A stretch of 15,376 nt of DNA from positions 1 to 15,376 of the forward strand of contig JAUWZT010000052.1 of NCBI GenBank assembly GCA_030615145.1, in the 5' to 3' direction. How positions within the stretch are numbered: position 1 is the first letter of the stretch; every line of letters begins with the position of its first letter. Shown in pieces: positions 1-6,886 of this stretch. The notes beneath the pieces were generated by a model, which saw only the letters and a program-made list of their open reading frames with translations, was not told the origin of the DNA and did no database searches. The position numbers and the translations under genes were made by a program. The DNA is from Promethearchaeota archaeon (lineage in GTDB: Archaea > Asgardarchaeota > Lokiarchaeia > Sigyniarchaeales > SOKP01).

Positions 1-399
1 AATGTTAGATTTGATTGGAGAATCTTTTGTGTATTTAATTATAGTGATACAATATTAAAACACTTAGGAGAATTGAATCGTGAGGAATCTTTAAAAGAAA
101 TAGAGAACTTAATGTTAGATGTGTTAAAACTAGCAAAATCAGCCATTTCTTTTCGAATCTATGCACAAACTTATATTATCCTCGCTCAAATTGAAATTCT
201 AAAAAAAAACTATAACTTAGCAAAGGAATATTTACAAAAAGCAGAATTCATTTCAGAGGAAAAAAAATTGATATTATTAGACAAAATTAGGAATTATTAC
301 CTAAATATTGAATATTTAAAAAAGAACTACAAAAATGATAAAACTATTCTTAAAGATCTTAAACAAGAGTTAAAAGAAATGATATCAATTCGAAGTTAA
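1..399 (+). CDS. C-terminal fragment of a TPR-like helical repeat protein
   Basis: The reading frame is open from the first base of the window to a TAA at 397-399, so the gene starts upstream and only about 132 C-terminal residues are visible. A TTG at 73 could be read as a start, but the frame has no stop before it, so a partial gene is the simpler reading. The visible protein is almost all helical and rich in Lys, Glu, Ile and Leu. Around visible residues 52-84 the spacing of small and aromatic residues (A..YIILAQIEILKKNY..A..YLQKA) fits one tetratricopeptide repeat; the last 45 residues look like a charged capping helix. TPR proteins are scaffolds, and no catalytic function can be assigned. 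It lies 153 bp upstream of a response regulator on the same strand, which has its own TATA-like box, so co-transcription is uncertain. Confidence 0.7.
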   Translation, partial: NVRFDWRIFCVFNYSDTILKHLGELNREESLKEIENLMLDVLKLAKSAISFRIYAQTYIILAQIEILKKNYNLAKEYLQKAEFISEEKKLILLDKIRNYYLNIEYLKKNYKNDKTILKDLKQELKEMISIRS

Positions 400-520
400 T
401 CGTTTGAAATGTAAAAATCTAATGAAGTTAAAAATTAGTATTATGGTCTACATTTAATCAGGGTTTAAATCCGTTTAGATTTTGGAAATTACAATATGAA
501 AAATTAAATAAATAAAATGA

Positions 521-530
521 TTATATATTT
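521..530 (+). promoter_or_regulatory. TATA-like box before the receiver-domain gene
   Basis: TTATATATTT lies about 23-32 bases before the ATG at 553, the spacing expected for an archaeal promoter with a very short 5' leader. No strong Shine-Dalgarno site is present, only AAGGAT at 543-548. The flanks are AT-rich, so this rests mainly on position. Confidence 0.4.
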
Positions 531-552
531 TGAAAATTAATTAAGGATTACA

Positions 553-918
553 ATGAAAGTCCTAATTGTAGATGATAATCCACAATTCTTGAAGCTTTTT
601 GAATTATATGCTGAAGACTATCCTCAATTTGCATTTTTTTATAGGGAATCGGGAGAAGAAGGTTTAAAAATCTTAGATAGTGAGAAGGGAAGAGATATCT
701 CATTGATTGTAACCGATATCCGCATGCCTACATTATCAGGGATTGATTTATCTCGGATCGTCAAAGAAAAATACCCAAAAATTCCTATAATGTTAATAAC
801 TGGACTGGAATTAAGCTATTTCTCTGAAGAAGATTTAATGTTTTCTACTAAATTACTATCCAAAGATATAGGTTGCGAAGGTATTCTTAAAGAAATTAAA
901 GTATTTTTTGATGGCTAA
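553..918 (+). CDS. Stand-alone response regulator receiver (CheY-like)
   Basis: This 121-residue protein is a single phosphoacceptor receiver domain with no output domain. Visible landmarks are the acidic pair D7-D8 (VLIVDDNP) that binds magnesium, the phosphoacceptor D55 in TDIRMP, the conserved Thr at T83 (LITG), and the conserved Lys at K104. The usual KP after the last strand is K-D here. Its length matches CheY or Spo0F, so it probably relays phosphate or acts by protein-protein contact and does not bind DNA. No histidine kinase is encoded in the window, so its partner is unknown. The ATG at 553 starts directly at the first beta strand. The gene ends facing the convergent gene at 1155-2267 across 236 bp. 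Family assignment is firm; the pathway is unknown. Confidence 0.92.
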   Translation: MKVLIVDDNPQFLKLFELYAEDYPQFAFFYRESGEEGLKILDSEKGRDISLIVTDIRMPTLSGIDLSRIVKEKYPKIPIMLITGLELSYFSEEDLMFSTKLLSKDIGCEGILKEIKVFFDG

Positions 919-1008
919 AGATAACAGTAATTTCCGTAGTTGTTTGACTTTTTCTCTGCATTATGGTTTATGTGTAATAAAATATCTTCCTTCAATATTT
1001 TTCGTTCG

Positions 1009-1120
1009 ATGTTTGGACTTAATAATTTAGAGCAGTTCGTGAAACACACCTTTCACGAAAATTTGTATATATTACCGAAACATGCCAAGATATATCGGTG
1101 TAATACAATCCTAACGGATT
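1009..1120. ncRNA. Candidate structured RNA: three adjacent hairpins in a convergent gap
   Basis: The 236-bp gap between two converging genes holds a cluster of inverted repeats. The first is a perfect 9-bp stem, TTCGTGAAA (1036-1044) with TTTCACGAA (1051-1059), around a 6-base loop. The second pairs TATTACCGA (1070-1078) with TCGG..TAATA (1095-1105), with a 2-base bulge. The third pairs AATCC (1107-1111) with GGATT (1116-1120) around TAAC. ATGTTTGG (1009-1016) could instead pair with CCGAAACAT (1075-1083), which would exclude hairpin two. The segment looks less AT-rich than other spacers. It could be a small RNA on either strand, a shared 3' UTR or terminator structure, or chance. The strand cannot be decided, and I could not match it to a known RNA family. 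Confidence 0.3.
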
Positions 1121-1154
1121 AAAATTTCTATGGAGATTTATCTTAATTCACAAT

Positions 1155-2267
1155 TTACCAAAGCAATATTTTGCCACAATTTTTACAAGTTCCTTCATTA
1201 ATTTGCAAGTTAAGACAGTTTTCGTGATAGTTTGTACCACATGCTTGGCACATGTATATTTTACCTGTGTAATCACCAAAATCATAGCCGCAATAACTGC
1301 ATTTATTTGCAAAAGAAAAATTACTACTATTTACATCCACTTCAACTATTTGCGAAGTCCCTGTTAACCCCGTATTTGCACTAGAAGGGGTTAAAAACGA
1401 ACTATCTTGAGAGGGTGTAATCATTTGTTGTTGCTGAGAATAAGGCTGAGGTTGTTCCCAGTTTGAAACGTAACCTTGAGCAGGTTTTTTAGATAGTCCC
1501 ATCTTTAAAGAAACTTTCTCATCTAAAATATTTGTTAATATTAAAGCTGACGCGTATTTACCTTTTGCCCCGCCTTTTTGTAGATGCGTATGAGAAATTA
1601 AATGAATAACGCGACCTCCTGTTTTACCGTGATCAAAATAACACAAAACCGGAGCTTGGCCCCATTTTTGCTGAATTCGCAGAGATGAGATTAATACTCG
1701 TACGGAGGGATTAAGAACTTGAATTGGAAAAGATCTATTTTCAAGCCACCACTTAAATTCGGTTTTTTTAGTGTTTTTTGACGACATCTTTTGCCATTTT
1801 GCTTGTTGTATTTCACTTATTACTCCATCTAAGAAAGGGTGATTTGGCTCAAGAATTTGGCACGCAACAACAGCATCGGCAGTTCTTTCTCCGTTCCATC
1901 GGATATAACCCGGGAATATTGTTTCCACAATATGTTTTATGGCCCAATCTGTCGTTATTATCCACCCTCCTTTTAGCGAAACATATTCACTAATTTTAGG
2001 GAAAGCAGAATGGGGGATTTTATCTCCTGGACATCCTATCAACACGACATCGTAATCACTTAAATTATGCTTCATGATATCAGTAGGTTTAATAGTAATA
2101 TGTTTTGCCGCATACATATGATCTATTACTTTTTTAGGTTTTTCATATCGACCTTCAACCGCGAGTATTCTACCGTGCTTCTCGACTGCTTTTACAACAT
2201 CTTTTTTATCAAGCGCTTCCATTTTACGCTGTTTAACTTCAGAATAGAGATCCTTCCAACTACTCAT
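1155..2267 (-). CDS. GATase-like domain protein with C-terminal C1/PHD/RING-like zinc finger
   Basis: This 370-residue soluble protein has three parts. Residues about 30-255 look like a Rossmann or glutamine-amidotransferase-like alpha/beta fold (GRILAVEG; DVVLIGCPGD; a helix then LKGGWIITTDWA; later GGRVIHLISHTH). The Cys in GCPG sits where a nucleophile elbow could be, but I see no secure catalytic triad. Residues about 265-315 are a low-complexity Gln/Ser/Pro/Thr linker. Residues 323-364 form a finger with the pattern C-x2-C-x13-C-x2-C-x4-H-x2-C-x9-C-x2-C (Cys 323, 326, 340, 343, 351, 361, 364 and His 348). The first six ligands have C1-domain spacing, and the full C4-H-C3 order is also that of PHD and RINGv fingers. 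A good Shine-Dalgarno site (AGAGGT, six bases before the ATG) fixes the start. Function is unknown; binding of protein or lipid through the finger is an inference. Confidence 0.75.
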   Translation of the reverse strand: MSSWKDLYSEVKQRKMEALDKKDVVKAVEKHGRILAVEGRYEKPKKVIDHMYAAKHITIKPTDIMKHNLSDYDVVLIGCPGDKIPHSAFPKISEYVSLKGGWIITTDWAIKHIVETIFPGYIRWNGERTADAVVACQILEPNHPFLDGVISEIQQAKWQKMSSKNTKKTEFKWWLENRSFPIQVLNPSVRVLISSLRIQQKWGQAPVLCYFDHGKTGGRVIHLISHTHLQKGGAKGKYASALILTNILDEKVSLKMGLSKKPAQGYVSNWEQPQPYSQQQQMITPSQDSSFLTPSSANTGLTGTSQIVEVDVNSSNFSFANKCSYCGYDFGDYTGKIYMCQACGTNYHENCLNLQINEGTCKNCGKILLW

Positions 2268-2273
2268 TAAATT

Positions 2274-2279
2274 ACCTCT
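2274..2279 (-). promoter_or_regulatory. Strong Shine-Dalgarno site of the zinc-finger protein gene
   Basis: Read on the minus strand the sequence is AGAGGT, six bases before the ATG at 2267. It matches the archaeal anti-Shine-Dalgarno and is the clearest ribosome binding site in the window; most neighbouring genes lack one. Confidence 0.6.
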
Positions 2280-2366
2280 TTTATTAATATTATAAGGAAT
2301 TAAATATTATTTTTATTAAGTAATAAAAAATAATTCATATTTATATTTTCATTGGAAGCGAGAATT

Positions 2367-3872
2367 ATGGAAAATTTAAAAAATCTTGGTGAGCCTTTAG
2401 AGTTTTGGCAATATTTTTATCAAATCACAAAAATTCCTAGATGTTCAACTCACGAAGATCAGATGAGAGAATTCATTAAGAAAGAAGCTGAGAAATTAGG
2501 TTTTAAAACTGAGGTTGACCAAGTAAAAAATATTGTTGTGCGAATTCCGTCCAAAATAGGGTATAATTCAGGGAGTTTAGGAGTAGTTTTGCAGAGTCAC
2601 ATGGATATGGTGTGTGAAAAAAATGAAGATGTTATTCACGATTTCTCAAAAGATCCACTAAAATTAAAGATCGTTGAAATTGAAGGTGAAAGATGGCTTA
2701 CTGCGGAAGGGACAACATTGGGAGCAGATAATGGCGTGGGAATCGCGTATCAGCTTGCTATTATGAAGAAAATCCACGATGGTAGTTTAAATTTTGATTC
2801 AATTGATTTGGACTTATTATTTACTGTAGATGAAGAGAGAGCCCTTACGGGTGCGAGTCAAATAAGTAAAGACCTGATTAAAGGAAAATATCTATTAAAT
2901 CTTGATTCGGAAGAAGATGACCGTTTCACAATTGGTTGTGCGGGAGGTAGAACATTTACTGTAAAGATAAAAAGAGAAAAAGCAAAGATAAATAATATTG
3001 ATGCTAATTTAACACCAATTAAAATTTCCGTGACTGGTTTAGTTGGGGGGCATTCAGGCGGTGATATTCATAAAGGTCGAGGCAATGCGCTAAAAATAAT
3101 TGCCCAAATTTTATGGAAATTGAATAAAAAATATAAAATTTATCTCAATTCTTTAAAAGGGGGTAATCTATCGAATGCTATTCCAAGAGAATGTAGTGCT
3201 ATTATTTTTATAAATAGAAATGAATTTACAGAAATTGATTCTTATATAAAAAAGTTGAAATTAAACATTGAAGAGTTGTATAATGAAATCGAGCCAAATT
3301 TTAAGATTTCTTTCGAAAAATTAGACGCATTTACAGACGATCTCGTATTGATTAAAGAAATTCAAGATAAATTGTTAAATTTGTTATATTTGATGCCTAA
3401 CGGACCTATTTCTCTACATCCGACGAGTAAAGGTTTAGTTCATACGTCTTCTAATTTAGCGTCGATAAAAACACATGAAGAATTTATTGAATTTCAAATA
3501 AGTCAAAGGAGTTTGGCCCAGTATGACAAAGATGTTATCCATGAAAAATTTACAACTTTATTGAAGATGTCTGGCTTAGAATTCAATAAAACTATTGATA
3601 CTGAATATCCTAGTTGGTCGCCGGATTTTGACTCAAAAATTACGAGTATATCTAAATCGGTATATAAAGAACTATTTGACGAAGAAGTTATAATTCAAGC
3701 GATTCACGCGGGATTAGAATGCTCCTATTTTAACCACCATTTTCCAGAGATGGAAATGATATCTTTTGGTCCTGATGTTTTGGGATGCCATTCTCCTGAC
3801 GAAAGGCTAAAGATAAGAAGCATAGAGAAAGTCTGGAAATTTTTAGTAACTTTACTTACAAATTTAGTTTAA
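2367..3872 (+). CDS. pepD: Aminoacyl-histidine dipeptidase, M20 family (PepD/carnosinase type)
   Basis: The 501-residue product belongs to the M20 metallopeptidases of the PepD (Xaa-His dipeptidase) branch, cytosolic di-zinc enzymes that hydrolyse dipeptides. All the expected metal and catalytic positions are visible: H78 and D80 in SHMDM, bridging D121 in LGADNG, E156-E157 in VDEE, D180 in NLDSE, and a late His at 475 in GCHSPDER. A lid or dimerisation domain lies between about residues 200 and 390 (GHSGGDIHKGRGNA is typical). Length fits the family (about 485-500). A longer TTG-start form from 2352 adds five residues. I prefer the ATG at 2367 because it matches the usual N-terminus (LEFWQYFYQITKIPRCS) and lies about 20-30 bases after a TATA-like run (CATATTTATATT). 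Peptide turnover is a safe role; the exact dipeptide preference is not. Confidence 0.93.
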   Translation: MENLKNLGEPLEFWQYFYQITKIPRCSTHEDQMREFIKKEAEKLGFKTEVDQVKNIVVRIPSKIGYNSGSLGVVLQSHMDMVCEKNEDVIHDFSKDPLKLKIVEIEGERWLTAEGTTLGADNGVGIAYQLAIMKKIHDGSLNFDSIDLDLLFTVDEERALTGASQISKDLIKGKYLLNLDSEEDDRFTIGCAGGRTFTVKIKREKAKINNIDANLTPIKISVTGLVGGHSGGDIHKGRGNALKIIAQILWKLNKKYKIYLNSLKGGNLSNAIPRECSAIIFINRNEFTEIDSYIKKLKLNIEELYNEIEPNFKISFEKLDAFTDDLVLIKEIQDKLLNLLYLMPNGPISLHPTSKGLVHTSSNLASIKTHEEFIEFQISQRSLAQYDKDVIHEKFTTLLKMSGLEFNKTIDTEYPSWSPDFDSKITSISKSVYKELFDEEVIIQAIHAGLECSYFNHHFPEMEMISFGPDVLGCHSPDERLKIRSIEKVWKFLVTLLTNLV

Positions 3873-3887
3873 ATAACTTGAATAATT

Positions 3888-3923
3888 ATTTCTTTTTTAA
3901 AAAAATTTTAATTCAAAAGAAAT
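3888..3923 (+). other. Inverted repeat between the dipeptidase and the OSTC-like gene
   Basis: ATTTCTTTT (3888-3896) is the exact reverse complement of AAAAGAAAT (3915-3923), with a very AT-rich 18-base loop. It lies just after the dipeptidase stop and just before the next TATA-like box. It could help end transcription of the dipeptidase gene, but such A/T arms arise easily by chance here. Confidence 0.25.
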
Positions 3924-3932
3924 TTATAAAAC
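3924..3932 (+). promoter_or_regulatory. TATA-like box of the OSTC/OST3-like gene
   Basis: TTTATAAAA lies about 27-35 bases before the ATG at 3959, as expected for an archaeal promoter with a very short leader. It suggests that the membrane-protein gene is transcribed separately from the dipeptidase gene 86 bp upstream. Confidence 0.45.
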
Positions 3933-3958
3933 AAAGAAAATAAAATTCTAAGATTATA

Positions 3959-4489
3959 ATGCAAAAGGAAAGAAGCACGAAAACAAAGCTTGTTAAAGAA
4001 GAAGTAATTGGTTCAGAGACTGTTTTTGAAAAAATCAAAGATAAAACTCCTTGGGTTTTTGGTAAAACACTAAGAAAACCTAAATTATTGTTTCCTGATA
4101 TAAAAAGGCCTAGATTGGATATGCCTCTTCCAGGAAAATCAATCGCTGCGATAGTGGTTTATATTGCTTTGTTCCTTTTACAAACTGGAATTGTATATTT
4201 AATAATTAGAGAACCTCCAGCATTGGGATCTAATCCATCAACGGGTGATCCGATGTTTCTTTATCCTGACATTAATGAATCGTTTATAATTGAAGGAATT
4301 GTTGCTTCAATTTTTATTTTTTTGTGTTCTTTAGGCTTTATTTTTTTATACTTAGCGTCCCAATATGTTTATAACAAGAATATTGCCATAAGGTATTTAG
4401 TTGTAGGGATTCTTTTAATTTTAATTGCTTTTACTACATTACAAGCAATGATTACGATTAAACTAGGTCAAACATTATTTAATGTGTAA
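3959..4489 (+). CDS. Oligosaccharyltransferase OSTC/DC2 - OST3/OST6-like membrane subunit
   Basis: This 176-residue protein has a basic, probably cytosolic N-terminus (1-60) and three hydrophobic segments near residues 61-83, 108-134 and 143-166. Its layout matches eukaryotic OSTC/DC2 and the membrane part of OST3/OST6. A Lys/Pro-rich stretch with PWVFGK and MPLPGK leads into helix 1. The loop after helix 1 carries REPPALGS (human DC2, from memory, has VEPPSVGS). Helix 2 begins FIIEGIVASIFIF (DC2 has YIMEGLASSFLF) and continues LGFIFL. The end has MITIKLG (DC2 has FMRMKLPG). In eukaryotes these subunits join STT3 in N-glycosylation and help dock it to the Sec translocon. There is no thioredoxin domain, so it is closer to OSTC than to full OST3. 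OST3/OST6 homologs are reported in Asgard archaea. The similarity is judged by eye; no STT3 gene is in the window. Confidence 0.8.
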   Translation: MQKERSTKTKLVKEEVIGSETVFEKIKDKTPWVFGKTLRKPKLLFPDIKRPRLDMPLPGKSIAAIVVYIALFLLQTGIVYLIIREPPALGSNPSTGDPMFLYPDINESFIIEGIVASIFIFLCSLGFIFLYLASQYVYNKNIAIRYLVVGILLILIAFTTLQAMITIKLGQTLFNV

Positions 4490-4708
4490 TACCGATTTTG
4501 CCCTAAATTGAATAATACTCTTTATATTTATTTATTATGATAAGCTTCAAATAGTTAAATCTCAGATGTCATTGATGAAAAACACATATTTTTAAAAACA
4601 AATCCATTAATACTCAAGTTAAACTTATTTAAGTAGTTCAAAAGTTTTCACGGAAAAAGAAAAAAAAGAAAAAATTATAAATTTTCTAAGTAAGACTAAA
4701 AACTTGAT

Positions 4709-5110
4709 TTATTTAATCGAGTCTGTAAACGCTTTATAGGCGGCTTCGTCTAATAAATTACCTTTCTCTGCGTCCCAATTTGAGGCATCGATCTTATATA
4801 ACCAAGCAGAGAAGGCATCTTCGTTAATTTTCTCAGGCTCGTCCATCAAATCGCCATTTACTTCTTTAACTGTTCCAGAGACAGGACTATATATATCTCC
4901 AACAGCTTTACTTGACTCAACTGTGGCGTCAATTGGATCCGAAGTTGGTTCATCTCCATCCATAGTTAGCTGAGTAAGTTCAGCACCTTCAAGTGCATCA
5001 ACATCAACAAAAGAGATTTCTCCTAATTGCTCAGCTGCAAAAGGTGTAAGTCCTACTTCACCATTTTCATCATTATACCATTGGTGGGTTTTAGTATACC
5101 AAATCGTCAT
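4709..5110 (-). CDS. gcvH: Glycine cleavage system H protein (lipoyl carrier)
   Basis: The 133-residue product is a GcvH-type lipoyl carrier, which shuttles the aminomethyl group between the P, T and L proteins. The N-terminus (YTKTHQW) and the core (VGLTPFAAEQLGEISFVDV) are typical. The lipoylated lysine is K68 in ESSKAVGDIYSPVSGTVKEVN, where ESVKA is more usual. The C-terminal half (NGDLMDEPEKINEDAFSAWLYKI) also fits. Between FVDV and the lipoyl strand there is an acidic insertion of roughly 11 residues compared with E. coli GcvH as I recall it (around LTMDGDEPTSDP). No gcvT or gcvP is nearby, so this may be one of several H-like carriers. A TATA-like box at 5135-5144 precedes it. It is divergent from the MptE-like gene. 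Confidence 0.93.
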   Translation of the reverse strand: MTIWYTKTHQWYNDENGEVGLTPFAAEQLGEISFVDVDALEGAELTQLTMDGDEPTSDPIDATVESSKAVGDIYSPVSGTVKEVNGDLMDEPEKINEDAFSAWLYKIDASNWDAEKGNLLDEAAYKAFTDSIK

Positions 5111-5134
5111 GTTATATTCAACTTTTTGTTTGCA

Positions 5135-5144
5135 ATTTTATAAA
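5135..5144 (-). promoter_or_regulatory. TATA-like box of gcvH
   Basis: On the minus strand this reads TTTATAAAAT and lies about 25-34 bases before the gcvH ATG at 5110. No Shine-Dalgarno site is evident, so a short-leader transcript is likely. The rest of the 135-bp divergent spacer is A/T-rich, with a possible TATA element (TTTTTAAAAAC, near 5219-5229) for the opposite gene. Confidence 0.45.
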
Positions 5145-5245
5145 TTTTTATAATATCGAATTTAAGTGTATGATAAAACTAATTATATAATAGATTTAAA
5201 ATTTTTTTATTCAGAAAAATTTTTAAAAACAAAACAACGGTATAA

Positions 5246-6085
5246 ATGAAACACTCACTTAAGAAACAGATAGATTCATTTGTTGAATTTAAACAATGGT
5301 ATATTAAGATACTACAAGATTTTAATTTTGACTATCAAAAAGATTGTGAAGCAAGAGAGTTTTTATCTAGAATTTTAGAAGAAAAAAGTGAAAATTGGAG
5401 CCTTGAGAGTGTGCTACTTTCTTTTAAATACCTTATTCAAAAGAAGAAGAGAATTTTCATTTATGGATGTGGCCCTTCGCTTGAAGAAACTGTTGATTAC
5501 ATTCTAAAAATACAGGGCAAAAAAAATTTCAGTAAAGGGGTGAATTTAGCTGCGGATGGAGCCGCTCGATTATTAACAGAAAGGAAAATTCAAATAGATG
5601 GAATATTTACTGACTTAGATGGTATTACTAAGCGAGATTTTAACCATTCCAAGTTTATAATAGTCCATGCTCACGGAGATAATATAATTAACCTAAAACA
5701 TTTTAAGAGCGAAATAATCAACTTTCCAAATGTTATAGGAACAACCCAAGTAGAACCAGTTGAAAATCTAATTAATTCTGGCGGCTTCACTGATGGTGAT
5801 AGGATTCTATCTTTTATATCCTCTTTACTTTTACCTAAGCACGAATTATATCTTATAGGTATGGACTTTAACGACATTATTGGCAAATATAGTAAACCAG
5901 AAATAGAAGAAAATCATAGGGCTAGCCCAATCAAGCTGAAAAAGTTACAATATGCTTTACAAATTGTTGAATGGTTATTGAACAGAATCAAAAACCCCGT
6001 GTATATAATCAATTCGGAAATTATCTCAGATAATCTTAAAAATCTAACATTGGAAATGTTTAAAGAAAAAATTCTTGAGAGTTAA
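5246..6085 (+). CDS. mptE: MptE-like 6-hydroxymethyl-7,8-dihydropterin diphosphokinase (DUF115)
   Basis: This 279-residue protein matches the archaeal MptE family, which pyrophosphorylates 6-hydroxymethyl-7,8-dihydropterin on the way to methanopterin or folate-type cofactors. It replaces the unrelated bacterial FolK. Conserved blocks in order are GCGPSLE (74-80), AADGA (102-106), TDLDG (122-126), HAHGDN (141-146), GTTQ (165-168), GFTDGDR (180-186) and GMDF (205-208). The first 65 residues form a helical N-terminal region. The 279-residue length is somewhat above my recollection for the family, mainly because of the helical ends. It is transcribed away from gcvH and ends three bases before the stop of the convergent RecA-like gene. 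A C1-carrier enzyme next to gcvH fits one-carbon metabolism, but the two genes are divergent, so co-regulation is only suggested. Confidence 0.88.
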   Translation: MKHSLKKQIDSFVEFKQWYIKILQDFNFDYQKDCEAREFLSRILEEKSENWSLESVLLSFKYLIQKKKRIFIYGCGPSLEETVDYILKIQGKKNFSKGVNLAADGAARLLTERKIQIDGIFTDLDGITKRDFNHSKFIIVHAHGDNIINLKHFKSEIINFPNVIGTTQVEPVENLINSGGFTDGDRILSFISSLLLPKHELYLIGMDFNDIIGKYSKPEIEENHRASPIKLKKLQYALQIVEWLLNRIKNPVYIINSEIISDNLKNLTLEMFKEKILES

Positions 6086-6088
6086 ATT

Positions 6089-6886
6089 TCAAATTTTGTA
6101 TTCCTCTATTCCGTTATTCGTAATCATATAACGTATTTTCTTTTCAGGAAATTGATGGGAATTAATTAAATGTAGATAACTTGTATCACTTTCTTTACGA
6201 TTTAAATATAAAACTTCAGAGAAATAGTGATTCAAATATCGCAACCCTACGGGGAGTTCCCTTATAATTGAGTTTTCAATAAAATTTGGAGCAACTTGAG
6301 CTGTTAAAATTGTAATTAAATTATATTTACGAGTAAGATTATTAATTTTTTCCAAAATCTTCAAAAATCTTGTTTTAGCTCGAAAAGATGATACTTCTTT
6401 ATCACTAAGCTCAAATCTATAATAATTATTGATAGAGTCAATGATTAGTATTTTTATATTATTTTGTTTGATTATATCTTCTATCTCGTTTAATTTTAGT
6501 AAAAAAGCGGGACTACTCATGATTTTAGATACTAAAATATTCTTTAGAATCTTTTCGCTTTCAAGTTCTTGGGTTGTTGCCAATAATCTTATCCTTTCGG
6601 GGCGAAATGTGTTTTCTGTGTCTAAATAGATCAACTTAAAGGATTTATGATATGCTTGAACAGATAACTGATGGCATAATTGAGTTTTTCCGGTTTTATT
6701 CGCCCCAAAAATTATATAGGTTTTGTTTGAATGAAACCCACCACCTATAACATCGTCAATTTTTTTTGAACCAGTAGAAATATTAAATTTTTCTCGTTTA
6801 ATTTTTTCGATTTCGCTAATAATCTTTTTTGTACTAATAATCAATGATTTTTTTATTTTTACCGTGCGTGATTTGTTTGATTTCAT
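6089..6886 (-). CDS. RecA-superfamily ATPase, RadA/Rad51 paralog without HhH domain
   Basis: The 265-residue product is a RecA-fold ATPase closest in appearance to RadA/Rad51. The entry motif ISTGSKKIDDVIGGGF (36-51) and the Walker A block GANKTGKTQL (61-70, followed by CHQL as in RadA) are clear. YLDTENTFRPERI (87-99) is the Rad51/RadA signature after the ATP-binding strand, ILIIDS (146-151) is Walker B, and TAQ (195-197) is the end of the core strand. LPVGLRYLNHYFSEVLYL (211-228) matches the C-terminal element PAGG..l.H....R, but has lost PAGG. A basic N-terminal segment (1-35) replaces the helix-hairpin-helix domain of true RadA. It is therefore a recombinase paralog (RadB/aRadC-like, or a divergent RadA paralog) that probably modulates homologous recombination. 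A KaiC-like role is less likely because FRPERI is kept. Confidence 0.85.
   Translation of the reverse strand: MKSNKSRTVKIKKSLIISTKKIISEIEKIKREKFNISTGSKKIDDVIGGGFHSNKTYIIFGANKTGKTQLCHQLSVQAYHKSFKLIYLDTENTFRPERIRLLATTQELESEKILKNILVSKIMSSPAFLLKLNEIEDIIKQNNIKILIIDSINNYYRFELSDKEVSSFRAKTRFLKILEKINNLTRKYNLITILTAQVAPNFIENSIIRELPVGLRYLNHYFSEVLYLNRKESDTSYLHLINSHQFPEKKIRYMITNNGIEEYKI

Noticed and set aside
461..483. Weak dyads around GGGTTTAAATCC and AAATC/GATTT after the first gene
   Set aside because: Stems of five to six mostly A/T pairs are expected by chance at this base composition, and no T-run follows.
940..1122. TTG-started 60-residue open frame on the plus strand
   Set aside because: It overlaps the hairpin cluster, has no ribosome site, and its sequence shows no domain-like pattern. 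The spacing of structure suggests RNA and not protein.
1778..1993. Plus-strand open frame inside the zinc-finger protein gene
   Set aside because: It is antisense to a well-supported gene with a strong Shine-Dalgarno site; the frame is a shadow of that gene.
2067..2270. Plus-strand open frame opposite the N-terminus of the zinc-finger protein gene
   Set aside because: It is antisense to the coding region and has no recognisable protein features.
3924..4489. Idea that the small membrane protein is a Sec-translocon subunit or a generic DUF
   Set aside because: The EPP..GS loop, the EG..AS helix start and the three-segment layout fit OSTC/OST3-type proteins better than SecE, SecG or Sec61-beta.
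4490..4708. Possible C/D-box RNA (TTGATGA in CATTGATGAAAA near 4568-4580) in the 219-bp gap
   Set aside because: The C-box match is imperfect and no CUGA D box or flanking stem was found. I see nothing else supportable in this gap.
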